From: an uncultured Prevotella sp.
GTDB taxonomy: Bacteria > Bacteroidota > Bacteroidia > Bacteroidales > Bacteroidaceae
DNA length: 43,750 nt
NCBI GenBank assembly: GCA_934254985.1
Contig: CAKQMS010000025.1
Location: 1-43,750, forward strand
Direction: 5' to 3'
In this document: one piece after another, positions 30,701-36,290 of the stretch
Position numbering within the stretch: the stretch's first letter is position 1
Layout: the number at the start of each line of letters is the position of its first letter
Notes under the pieces: model-generated
What the model saw: the letters and a program-made list of their open reading frames with translations, nothing else
Told to the model about the DNA's origin: nothing
Databases searched by the model: none
Program-made: the position numbers and the translations under genes

Positions 30701-33700
30701 TTGGCAGTAGCATATCCACCAAAGTTTATCACCGACTTTGTATTAACATCATTCCAATATGGTATGCGAGTATCTGGTGTATGATTGGCATCATCTCCGA
30801 TACCATTCATACCGCCAGCACCAGCACCATAGATTCCACTAAATATCATGCCTTGATTACATTCTTTTGGAATCAAGAATGTTCCGCCCTTGATAGTTAT
30901 AGTGCTCTGTCCATAGAAAGGATTTTCTACTTCCTGATTATCTCCGAATCCACGTCCTGTACTACCACCATAAATCTCAGTAATCTCTACACGGCTATTG
31001 ATATCTTTGGCTTGTTTATTGTTTTCAGATTGTGCAGGGTCTATAAGGATGTTGGCGCGACCCATAAAGGTGTTGTAAGGAGCATTATTATAATCATTGA
31101 CATTTCGTTTTGCACCCAAAGAACCATTAACCACACGACCTATCTTTCCACTCTTAATGATGATGTCCACATCGCCCACCATAGCTCCCTCATGGTTGCC
31201 TGCAAGGATGACGGCAACATCAAGGGTTGGAGTCTTATCACCGTTGCCCGATGTATGTTTATCATTAAAATCTCTGTCTATATCAATATCTATGGTACAT
31301 TTGATAGGCATATTTGGGCTACCCATTAGACCATTTATATTAGAATTAGTCTGACGTCCACCTACGCATATTGTAGAATAGTGTCCCGACTTAATCTTTA
31401 TAGAAAAGCCTTCATGTCCATGTGGTAGCGATTCATCCATCTTTTTCAGATTATCTCCTTCCCAAAGATTACGAAAACGAGCATCGTCTTTAAAACCACC
31501 AAAAATCTGGAATGACGTAGATTTGGCACCAGAAATAGTACCATCTCCATTGTACATATCCCTGTAATTAATCATCTGTATGCCTTCGCCCATCTCCAGG
31601 CTGTTATATTGGCAATACAAGATGTCATATTTATCACTATTATTATTGCTTCTCTCGAAGGTGAGATGTTGAAAACGGGTATCTCCATAAATAGGTAAGC
31701 TTTCATCTCTATTACCTCCTCCTTTCATCTGCATAACTCCATGATAATCTACATCGTTCCAACTACCCGTTATGGTTGCATTCTTGAAGAAAGGAGATTT
31801 TTTCTTCTTATCTTCCCAGTCAGAACTGTTATAGAAAGTTACAGATGTGAAGCCGTTGCTACTATTGTTGGTAACTTGATAATCACTTCTTCCCATCAGC
31901 ACGATGATGTTATCGTCCCATGAGCCTTCTTTATCCAACTTTGTGTATGCGCCATTCCATGTCAGCACAGCTGTCTCTGGAGTTAAACCATCATTGTTGT
32001 CGTTTCCTGCATTGTATGTTGTCGTACCTACAGTTACTCCTGCAGGGCATATATATATCACGCTCTTTACATAAACCAGCCAATTGTCTAATAACACAAT
32101 CCCTTCTTGGCTCTTTACCACAACGTGGCATTTCAATTTATCATTATTGCCAAGCTTACTCTTATCATAAGTAGAGGTTGTGCTTACAGGATGCTCTTCA
32201 TCATCATTCTTTACCCAAGAGTAGGTGATATTGAGATAATCGTTATTGTTCCAAATGTTGTTAGTAACATTTATAGAGATGGTATTTTCCCCACTATTGC
32301 TAATCAGCTTAGCCTCCACTCTCACCGCTTCTATCTTGATGATGCCAGAGCGTGAGCTACCATCCGCCAATTCTGCATACACATATTGGTCGTAGTCTTT
32401 TCTTGGAAGGGTAAACGGATTGGATGCTGCATCCTTGTTCTGCAACTCCCAGATCTTTTTGTCGGCAGAGGTATACCAGAAATACTTCTCGTTTGCTGCA
32501 TTGCCTTTTACTGTTTCTGCTGTTATTTCTGCATTAAAACCTCGTTCCACAGTAAGTCTTGTAAAACTGAATTTGAAGCCTATACTGTTGATATAGGTCC
32601 ACACGCTCTTGCCATCGATATTTTTTTCTGCTATATATGAGTTGCAGTTTACTGCAAAGATGTTAGCAAAGTCTGAAAGAGGCTGTTTTGTACCATAGTT
32701 CACAACGTTGGTTGTTGCCACGTTAACAGTCTCGGTATAATACCATGTTGATGAAGTGCTGGTAATATTGTTATTATTAGCATTATTACCAATCACTCCA
32801 CCTATATAGCAGTTGTTACTGTTGATGGTTGTTTCTATCGAGCCATGTACATAGATATTAGTAAGCGGAATGGCATACGAACTACTGGTCTTTGGTGCGC
32901 CATAGTGTCCTATGCCTTCAGCCATATAGCATTTATCGCTAAGCGTAGCGTTGCTTAACATCTTTATCTCTACCTGAGCCGAAAGATTGAATAGTCTGGT
33001 TATATGGTTGTCTTCAAGATTACCAATGATACCACCAACTCTGAATTGTTTTCTTTTGTAGCTCTCGTTGTTGTCTGTAATGACGCTGTTGCGAACGATG
33101 ATGTTGCTTATTTCTGAATATCCAGTACTAAGCACCTCACCAAGCAGCACACCAATATTGCCGCTTTTTTCTGTTTGGTTGGTGTTAGGCTCTTTTTCTA
33201 TCAGGGCATGGTCCATGACGAGGTTGGTAATTCTACAGAAGTCTGCCTCATTGTCTGCTGTACCTTTGATAGCTGAGAACAATCCCCATGTACTCCAATC
33301 ATTGTTTGTGTCTGCCCATAATATACGCATGTAGTTGATGGAATATCCATCGCCATCAAACTTACCATTGAAGTATTTTTCTTCATAGTTTGTTGACCCG
33401 ATAGGTATCCATAGAGCTTTGTCGAGATTTATATCATTACTCAGCTTGAAGTATTTGCCTGCCGTTGCTGTTCCTTTATTCACGTCATAAGCCAACTTTG
33501 CCAGTTCCAAGTCGTTGCTGATGATATATGGATCTGTCTCACTACCAGAACCTTGTGCATAGTTGTCGGCATAGAGGTCGATAGAATAATATTTAGGATT
33601 GATAACAAAGTTTTTGGTCATAACCACCTTTTGAGTCTTGCTATCAGTAATAGTTACCACACCTACGCGTTTCTTATTGCTAAGCTCAAGACTGATACTT

Positions 33701-35013
33701 TTGCCGCCCTCTAAAGGAGTAATCTCTTTGTTATCTACTTTCCATGTATAGGTATAATCTGTTTCTGGTGAAATTCCATCTATGCTGAACGATACATTAT
33801 AATCATTGCGATTATAGTTCTCTACAACATAAACATCCTGATTCTTATTCATTGAGATGTTATTGTTGTTGAAATACCATGTCGTCTTTTCTTTTGTAAG
33901 ATTATTTTTTGTGATAAACTCATTGGCAATCTTTGCAAATTCACCTTTGAAGGCAGCATCTGTCTCTTGGGTTCCTAAGTTCTTTCCACCATCTACGGAC
34001 GTGGTGTAATACCATGTAGAAGTATATCTATTGGCATTATTTTCTTTTTGGCAATTGGCTGTGATGCCACCTTTTTTGATGTTTTTATTTGTTTCTGAAT
34101 TTGAACTTTCTATGTTGAGCCCATTGCCAAAGAGATAGATGTTGGTAGGCTGTATAGTGTTACCTTCTCCATTCATGTCATAGCTAAGGCTACCGAAACC
34201 TTGGGCTATGCAGAACTTATCGTTATATACGCCTGTATTCTTCAGCATATTGATCTGTGTATCAGCTGCTATGTTGAAGATTCTGTATGTACCGTCGTTC
34301 TGTATGTTTCCTGCTATACCGCCAATCTTGGTTTCATTGTTTATCTCATAGGTTTCGTCGTTATCCGTAATTACTGAACCACGGATAATGATGTTGCTGA
34401 GTTCTACATTGGGATATAATTCACCAGCTACTACGCCCACATTATAACCAGGACCATAGGGCTTGAAGTCAGGCTTCTTTTCTACCGTCGCATTCTTGAT
34501 GATGAGGTTTGTTACGGTAGTAAGGTTAGTGCTGCTTGCGCCTTGGAGGGTAGAGAAGAGTCCCCATGCACTCCAGGCATCTTTACCTTCCCACTGTATA
34601 TGCATATTCTTGATGACATGACCATTGCCCTCAAACTTTCCGAAAAACAGACGGTTGTTGCCATTGCCATTGCCGTAGTTGTAGTATTTACCGATTGGCA
34701 TCCAGATACCGCCACTCAGGTCGATATCGGCAGTAAGCTTAAAGTATTTGCCAAGGAAAGCCTGCATTGTGTTACCATTGTTCACATCGCGTGCCAACTT
34801 AGCCAACTCCATGTCGTTGCTGATAAGATATGGGTCGTTCTTTGTTCCAGAACCGCCAGCATAGTTCTGGGCATAAAGGTCTATAGAGTAGTATTTATTT
34901 TGTCCCCATATCTCTTGAGTAGACATGAGGAGTATGGTCAGAATGCCAAACAGCATTTTGATTATTCTTTTTGAGGTGTATTTAGTACGTCGCATCATAG
35001 TTTCAATTTCCAA
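18736..35013 (-). CDS. Giant glycine-rich repeat adhesin (5425 aa)
   Basis: A 5425-residue secreted protein, over a third of the window. A basic n-region and hydrophobic stretch (KMLFGILTILLMSTQEIWGQ) form the signal peptide. Residues about 38-190 and 475-640 are two copies of a GLUG-like module (GTKNDPYLISNDMELAKLA, then FGKFEGNGHVI). Residues about 1130-3700 contain more than 40 short units built on [IV][YF][GA]GG, as in VYGGGDMANIG, suggesting a long beta-helix or beta-roll stalk; the units recur in a fixed order, giving super-repeats. Later parts hold a third GLUG-like patch (IFHGIFHGNGHVI), Ser-rich linkers with REP-like hairpins, and a C-terminal type IX-like sorting tail (YVYTITGQLYRI to GAYVFGKTKIMVQ). 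It follows the last fimbrillin gene by 37 nt, suggesting a pilus-associated or tip adhesin (inference). In-frame ATGs at 34998 and 34995 are alternative starts. Confidence 0.85.
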   Translation of the reverse strand: MEIETMMRRTKYTSKRIIKMLFGILTILLMSTQEIWGQNKYYSIDLYAQNYAGGSGTKNDPYLISNDMELAKLARDVNNGNTMQAFLGKYFKLTADIDLSGGIWMPIGKYYNYGNGNGNNRLFFGKFEGNGHVIKNMHIQWEGKDAWSAWGLFSTLQGASSTNLTTVTNLIIKNATVEKKPDFKPYGPGYNVGVVAGELYPNVELSNIIIRGSVITDNDETYEINNETKIGGIAGNIQNDGTYRIFNIAADTQINMLKNTGVYNDKFCIAQGFGSLSYDMNGEGNTIQPTNIYLFGNGLNIESSNSETNKNIKKGGITANCQKENNANRYTSTWYYTTSVDGGKNLGTQETDAAFKGEFAKIANEFITKNNLTKEKTTWYFNNNNISMNKNQDVYVVENYNRNDYNVSFSIDGISPETDYTYTWKVDNKEITPLEGGKSISLELSNKKRVGVVTITDSKTQKVVMTKNFVINPKYYSIDLYADNYAQGSGSETDPYIISNDLELAKLAYDVNKGTATAGKYFKLSNDINLDKALWIPIGSTNYEEKYFNGKFDGDGYSINYMRILWADTNNDWSTWGLFSAIKGTADNEADFCRITNLVMDHALIEKEPNTNQTEKSGNIGVLLGEVLSTGYSEISNIIVRNSVITDNNESYKRKQFRVGGIIGNLEDNHITRLFNLSAQVEIKMLSNATLSDKCYMAEGIGHYGAPKTSSSYAIPLTNIYVHGSIETTINSNNCYIGGVIGNNANNNNITSTSSTWYYTETVNVATTNVVNYGTKQPLSDFANIFAVNCNSYIAEKNIDGKSVWTYINSIGFKFSFTRLTVERGFNAEITAETVKGNAANEKYFWYTSADKKIWELQNKDAASNPFTLPRKDYDQYVYAELADGSSRSGIIKIEAVRVEAKLISNSGENTISINVTNNIWNNNDYLNITYSWVKNDDEEHPVSTTSTYDKSKLGNNDKLKCHVVVKSQEGIVLLDNWLVYVKSVIYICPAGVTVGTTTYNAGNDNNDGLTPETAVLTWNGAYTKLDKEGSWDDNIIVLMGRSDYQVTNNSSNGFTSVTFYNSSDWEDKKKKSPFFKNATITGSWNDVDYHGVMQMKGGGNRDESLPIYGDTRFQHLTFERSNNNSDKYDILYCQYNSLEMGEGIQMINYRDMYNGDGTISGAKSTSFQIFGGFKDDARFRNLWEGDNLKKMDESLPHGHEGFSIKIKSGHYSTICVGGRQTNSNINGLMGSPNMPIKCTIDIDIDRDFNDKHTSGNGDKTPTLDVAVILAGNHEGAMVGDVDIIIKSGKIGRVVNGSLGAKRNVNDYNNAPYNTFMGRANILIDPAQSENNKQAKDINSRVEITEIYGGSTGRGFGDNQEVENPFYGQSTITIKGGTFLIPKECNQGMIFSGIYGAGAGGMNGIGDDANHTPDTRIPYWNDVNTKSVINFGGYATAKDKLCLYHCYNSSTRTFTDIDPRETSTNIIIDGGIFGSSTKPIDGIYAGGSGYMSLDLWPHRGIPSKVGGNIYGKAGETVASLTINGGEFYCDKGIFAGGRGTDYYYQTNAYNGEPSNYTDLGKIYGNVELTINGGKFHCPVFGGGYGVADAKLKDNNTINTLDNMARLYGSSTVKINGGTFFKNIYGGGDMAVVEKGTNVIISDSADIRADVFAGGNGRIKRATDNSNIENNTWNPEKVGKVLGNTNLTFFGSTKVAPYIYGNIYGGGNLAQVGGDTHINMYAANFAGEIFGGGKGRIAEGLYTYANVTGNTFVTLAKDQGVQINDEKKEEDNFSINVIWNRKWNGDKFIDWDTNKTEFFADGKFKNSHNIYGGGNLACNVSGKATLNILKGMTPFSLLKTAEWKAAYDDNNYPHFSVFGGGYGQNTTVGNTDVTVNVEGDYGVYDAEIEDDTEQLSKGQTPLRAKGEMNVFDNSKGIPNFTILGVLGGGYAGTVDNDAKVTIDGKTFIHRVYGGGFGDPGSTSNNNTGKIGGNTEVYVKGGSIYGDIFGGGAGVKPKNDTYFTDVAKVYNTTKVEISDDAKVYGNVYGGGDMANIGSYETHDDPKTYYGNKPKSASTINQTNGDFISYEATDYKSFVNIVGGNIFGEIFAGGKGLKKAEAPEYNKVGRINGNTILHIANTNEAGMERITPMVWNRVYGGCAYGVVDGNTLVHVEGGMLGLNIFGGGYGDIPITNDKTDDNSGQSTASSTLEQVLGKKDTNNEGTYANILGNTKVQIDGGAWLWDRKADKNGNITTWLDAQSDSEKVCENLDEFKDIITAIHKANTLGEITNAKAKAAMSRIVNNKDTKEFFEMTDGDFGSARFAKNHNIFGGGNRACYVGYDINGDSIGNGTGEAIVEINHSPVTDIIGANGKSLNILDFTTLQGLCWYLAEKNSNSPQFSVFGAGYGANTKVRNAKVYAQAGAMIEQNGNQYKIDGKKYRYISQEEDRLKYTNFETNLYMDYMAVSKEDKKLYYGSVDGTSDDADTFRRYYNTRMAWILGIPGFTFQEIHGGGFSGYVDEDTYVEANNQLACYNIYGGGLGAKPYGTLNETTDKDNHYDFGSVGRDSKVFFKSGNVARNVYGGGAGIESIRVSGNNIVSLDSKTGSIIDFPDMARVKGKTEVHVYGENVGVPPLVIDRTVIMGNVYGGGDVANVGLKDQKAKAEKIDVAKSLTPSNFTSFVNVRGGTILSKVFAGGKGRTADVCGDYTKLGGIYGNACVVTGRPVMTYPYNKLAKGSTTDYTSNSLKPSEEKYLVNPDATVNKDLMPNIMNSVYGGCQNGTVYGNTLVAIKDGGLYYNIFGGGWGDEETNTSANITGNTNLSITGGQAMLTSYWSTTKRNWEPATIVGDKTYSPQYIPATQKFKVNHNIYGGGDKTCVVGERDKDGNLVENSGNTYIKLEKGLLHDNTQLLSGVSTTQFFNSNEWKEIFNKVGSPHFCVFGGGFGEKTFVLNDSHIEVAMEARGSINKGNDIIKGEEHKHFFSDYSMMDIVGGGFSGQVNGTTHIYGAGGASCRRVFGGGFYSSVKATDINIKAIDCHDIFGGGFMGDVEKGTNIVIGSQGGKTSTFGNEDIYVHGSVYGGNDVSGAVNVVLDNNGYFKDNGGTGTNVNIYGGHIYGDVYGAGNGNYLYALDKKGNKKVTVNEYYPVNPNDSESETVPLVYTVPMRETMPSYIAASDAAKIVNINSWRPITNKVNIDIKGNSTSDSITIDGDVYGGGNSATVQKVHDYDSDNQEGAIKINIGNNVNIRSVFMGCNGEALFARSEDNDFMNKFQKLNGDVENGKELNLADTIDWINDPSNKGISTLYLSTENAQRPLVYPHLLDLYFEPVETDIQGELTWNNSKTGEGLTNCTIGTFCCGGNRGNMNVYPNSVGNVVDYTFPTGLVITNKIVGGCNNANYNYKDLVTHEGGYLLGNTHSEYPFIKLTIKNQFEPKVENEAYIGGNVYGGCYQAGTVRGDISVVLQSDMLEGKSRTMLDKSNEYLSSKPEFSALNVYGAGYGMESYVYGNTDVRVAEGMKCDTVSTTSDIFNASGVSANFVYGGGQQGNVIGVTNVDVLNGHIYKSVTGGSYSGYVWGSTQVKVGYPIYYKVKDKQSGIYLLNRTDKNNKFIDREGNTESGAILSNLASESIKQNIKLIAGDIISQAVYEAITGKQGLTEKFVKDNCFDKCESLPDSLTWDDINIQIGEAVYGGGYSVGQGTSVLANDSTVLKYTDKYNIDKAFTTDNSRLVGLAELPNGTTEGFGGNTTILVADNSDPSSTRDHITISHQEMKSIELPNGTDLFGYYYKHKDGNYRFISLQDSYFYGYGYPKPDSINENDKKIYMYDSEGGIFGDGHQSYAEGFRSADLTGYGFAGTTINNPKIINTFQRMDILRLEDNCFNVLGARDYATNVTNKTPYSIARVGEIQMFAKNIALDGNKLQDKSVKRARNYMGLANNIHYVGAVTSNVPFNDRENEPWRDGEGIKPTTSNFSGMSYQEVKQKYIDDNNNNKISPAEFQRRNDGTAKNMIGIASGYALKIQNVQELYDANKKIVDNIYYGPIYGVIEMNLIDVRADEGGGYVYADNVHKRDNGNPDFLETTGNFVFPYDAKQNRFIVDDCFPKGFNLLNEGEDPDKAIDVHYWYVTGFNYYYNAHITGYTYKDIMTFDSDNNDGLTVLSGLLPNQPVTIQSVKMRSGHPTAHENYSCDLEERNYLNKGTTGNVDMDGNDVAGKYKLLIGASSSISYSDPSSVTNKEDKGFAAVLPMNSKGAFDSKNYIQQNLPSKLSDGVAKISFQLHDSINNTTTDYYNNHLSEKCLATIVLKAPAYEKYVDAGNANNKKIISKVATTDFFTKDDNGNYNQVEKGQSLKTGVTYYIKNGIAEEYTVVDNDKIFKKNTETSEEIKDGYKKIAINEVVINDENYYCEVERIYTYTIYLTIEYVQGPNINGKITVDNCALPGEMIRLKKNNVTIAADQAFSANGYYWRIGKRKKNADGKWVFEDATEWDTTNKATGYDTYKQGDAKTAEGLFKNCKYDKTNDYLDIPAYYFMNGYGVQLGITMNGLDKIFTVDMDDENEFLIHNYHRMNPHKEGLNLHLAEAIKRAKEEKDAATATTLVPLAEPRIYISDLSDLTAFINFIDTIGADGKAPRYGANAQFVLQKDLTVPSDFVCGTGIFHGIFHGNGHVIHGLPQDKSLLAENQGQIYNLGLESGNIAAKGSTNGGAYHCCFEQNPSSSPSSSPSSLSDGVSTPFAPIVYRMDGSADTHYTSDDFKYGRVAYDLNEYYLRARYSNDASNPDDMKALKYVYDYYANGDYQYANRADAITGKNTGITYLRTGLDSDLPNYEQAETRHNQAHDIDKARAKASSFDGVFTPFAYEPLFDANQAAPTLTPSNIMNDFIFWGQKLQATPESCPQAIESHQNCYMTNRVYRTAGYYGDTRLDAFHYNAYNYLGGTMTTYVHQPSITAIDFTCKGDISKAIGTNNGIFYPPINNNAKVFSDFSVKDDVTKNLLVYTNNNVDIDSDTEAYDVVNKYLSYNERTRESLIKGHHVFKNTEGFTTAFLHLVERTADNKNSEGGICENNNFCAPIPFSVTNRAWYVRKPQQYANDNTGAWEGICLPFTVHKVVASINGEITHFYGTPTADELSNPATNTHTLHHEYWLRGLTTVGKDGTDIAATFQRPGLSSAGSSSSSAGSGSSSAGSSSLSEGVSYTFTTPFFINTYESRLYNKDANPYYANKHTYSNYPLLTSEVPYVVRFPGESYYEFDLSSKFYNDILGKSEPEQTVAFNAYGYENIETSYGSIAIPVTKQMATTKDGYSHCGTFSATDIKKDAIYGMNDKGNAFISDATTATSVMPFRTYMTAKTTKAKAMSYAPYMIKIAESTGIDKITPEIGVADKDEATGSYLIVRPLTNNKVRIESNISTTIYVYTITGQLYRILDVIPGNSVYSGFQQGAYVFGKTKIMVQ
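19495..19527 (+). repeat. REP-like hairpin, copy c (in adhesin gene)
   Basis: An 8-bp stem GAAGGTGT/ACACCTTC with loop AGGAA (19495-19515), then GG and the tail ACAAGGATGA. On the coding strand it reads SLSEGVSYTF. Relative to copy b the stem pairs are changed on both sides. Confidence 0.75.
19529..19591 (+). repeat. 21-bp minisatellite encoding a Ser/Gly/Ala linker
   Basis: Three near-identical 21-bp units built on GAGCCTGCTGATGA directly follow REP-like copy c. On the coding strand they give a linker of Ser, Ala and Gly (SSAGSSSSSAGSG). Because 21 is a multiple of three, copy-number change would keep the frame. Confidence 0.85.
20512..20543 (+). repeat. REP-like hairpin, copy a (in adhesin gene)
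   Basis: Stem ACGGTGT (20514-20520) with ACGCCGT (20525-20531), one G-T pair, loop AAAA, followed by the tail ACGAGGATG. Coding-strand reading is SSFDGVFTPFA, in the same frame as the other copies. Confidence 0.7.
20881..20915 (+). repeat. REP-like hairpin, copy b (in adhesin gene)
   Basis: A 7-bp perfect stem ATGGCGT (20883-20889) with ACGCCAT (20894-20900), loop AGAA, then CGG and the tail ACAAGGATGA. Coding-strand reading is SLSDGVSTPFA. A GATGATGG-type microsatellite starts inside the tail. Confidence 0.78.
20909..20941 (+). repeat. GAT/GATGGG microsatellite encoding Ser-Pro linker
   Basis: A run of GATGATGGG-like units directly after REP-like copy b encodes SSPSSSPSS on the minus strand. 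It is the second case of a low-complexity Ser tract growing from the tail of a hairpin copy. Confidence 0.7.
25800..30153 (-). repeat. Higher-order repeats in the adhesin stalk
   Basis: The unit YGGGDMAxV/YGGGDVANV/YGGNDVSGA starts related blocks near 30150, 28947, 27147 and 25845, giving periods of about 400, 600 and 430 residues. Within blocks the same unit types follow in order: FAGGxG, (YGGCxxGxV), FGGGxGD, YGGGNxAC-like, VFGxGYGxNT, GGGxSGxV or GGGYAGTV, then a P-containing YGGGxG unit. Divergence is high, so the duplications are old. Confidence 0.65.
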
Positions 35014-35050
35014 GTCTCATTGTTTTCCTGTTTTCAGATAGCTCTCATGG

Positions 35051-36187
35051 CTATTGTATCAGTAGTCGTCCTGTATAGGCATCTTGGTCAGCCATCACGT
35101 AGAGGTAGCGTGGCTGTATAAGTATAGTTATTGGACTTATTTGGGCTGTGGTGCCTGTGGTAAGGCCACTGAAGTTTGTCTTGTTCAGCAGTATGGTTGA
35201 AGTAACATCCTTTCTTGTTATCACTTCCTTTTGGTTTTCGTCCATAAACACCACATCGTAGGTTACGGTGATCATAGGTTCGAATTTGCTGTAAGGGATA
35301 GTGTAGAATGTTTCTCCCCATTGTGTGGTGCCAGCAGCGGTCACGAGTGCTGTCTTGTTGGTATCGTCGTAGGCTGCTGTGCCTTGCGATTTATATGGTA
35401 GGGCGCTTGTTGCTGTGGCGGTCTTTATGTCTGTCCATTGTATGGTTGCAGCAGTCCATTTGTCTGTAGCAGACCATGTGTATGTGCGGTTATAAGTGCC
35501 TGCAACGGCTATTTCGCCTGAGAAGTTTACGCTCTTTATGCGGAACTGCCTAATGGCGTTCATCTTTGAGTCGAGGGTGAAGTGTAGGGTGTAGCCAGCA
35601 AGAGTTTGGTCGAAACGGAATTTCACCACACGCTCAAAGGTTGGGTCTGTCATGTCTTTGTTTATTGGTTTCTCGCATACCACGGGTGCAGCCTTTGTGT
35701 CGTAGAGAAAAGGAGCATCGCCTGGCATGGTGAAAGGTACAGAGAGTGTGTAAGTGTTTGCAGCTGTGCGCTCTACCTTTGCACCTGCTGTCTGTGGCAT
35801 ATATGCAAAGAAATCCAGAGCTGTTGAGCTCTGATAGCTGTCCCAACGCTTCTTGGTAGAGTTTTTCCATGTCTTTGTAGTTGCATCGTAGCTCACGGTC
35901 TCGTTGTTGAAGATAAGGTTTGCCTGCGAAGCATCTGTAGGGGTGAGGTTTGTGCTGGTAGCAATATCGTAGTAGCCGAAAGCTCCCATTGTGGCAGGAT
36001 GGCTCTCGGGGTTGTAGTCTTCGTATGGCTCGGCACGAGTTATGAGCTTCTGAGTTTGAGCAGAGAAGGTGATATAGTCGTAGCTGTCGGGGTGCTGTAT
36101 AGGCATGTCGTTGCTCTCGCAAGCGGTGAGGATTGCGAGGATGATGGCGATGCATGTTATTGACGATATTGATAGCAGTTGCTTCAT
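35051..36187 (-). CDS. Fimbrillin family lipoprotein (third fimbrillin)
   Basis: A 378-residue lipoprotein with signal peptide MKQLLSISSITCIAIILAIL and lipobox LTAC (Cys23). The frame is open further upstream, but those codons come from a 21-bp tandem repeat (RARLNFLRARLN), so the ATG at 36187 is preferred. Two-domain Mfa-like/FimA-like features are visible: TFSAQTQKLITRA near the N-terminus with Arg51-Ala as a possible maturation cleavage site, VVKFRFDQTLAGYTLHFTLD in the N-domain, and a C-terminal beta domain ending in ITILIQPRYLYVMADQ. It is probably a minor pilus subunit; position after the other two fimbrillins and before the giant adhesin suggests an accessory or tip-proximal role (inference). 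Confidence 0.75.
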   Translation of the reverse strand: MKQLLSISSITCIAIILAILTACESNDMPIQHPDSYDYITFSAQTQKLITRAEPYEDYNPESHPATMGAFGYYDIATSTNLTPTDASQANLIFNNETVSYDATTKTWKNSTKKRWDSYQSSTALDFFAYMPQTAGAKVERTAANTYTLSVPFTMPGDAPFLYDTKAAPVVCEKPINKDMTDPTFERVVKFRFDQTLAGYTLHFTLDSKMNAIRQFRIKSVNFSGEIAVAGTYNRTYTWSATDKWTAATIQWTDIKTATATSALPYKSQGTAAYDDTNKTALVTAAGTTQWGETFYTIPYSKFEPMITVTYDVVFMDENQKEVITRKDVTSTILLNKTNFSGLTTGTTAQISPITILIQPRYLYVMADQDAYTGRLLIQ

Positions 36188-36218
36188 GTTGTTGTTATTT
36201 ATTGCGTGCGCACAAAGA

Positions 36219-36259
36219 TTAAGGCGAGCACGAAGGAAGTTAAGGCGAGCACGAAGGAA
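36219..36259. repeat. Two 21-bp tandem repeats in a fimbrillin leader
   Basis: TTAAGGCGAGCACGAAGGAA occurs twice with a period of 21 bp in the leader of the third fimbrillin gene. The second copy runs into REP-like hairpin copy e, so the first may be a partial duplicate of its left arm. The remaining part of the 103-nt gap holds GC-rich palindromes (GTGCGCAC) and a GCTGG/CCAGC hairpin over the stop codon of the preceding gene. Confidence 0.8.
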
Positions 36260-36276
36260 TCGTGCACGCACAAGGA
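36245..36276 (+). repeat. REP-like hairpin, copy e (between fimbrillin genes)
   Basis: A 10-bp stem GCGAGCACGA (36245-36254) with TCGTGCACGC (36260-36269), one A-A mismatch, loop AGGAA, directly followed by the tail ACAAGGA (36270-36276). Loop and tail are the same as in copy c. It is the only intergenic copy seen. Confidence 0.6.
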
Positions 36277-36290
36277 CTCGCAGCTGGGGG

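Noticed and set aside
23800..31600. Possible CRISPR or DNA-level tandem array from the recurrent CCACCACCATATA pattern
   Set aside because: The pattern is the reverse complement of YGGG codons; spacing is irregular and unit sequence follows the protein.
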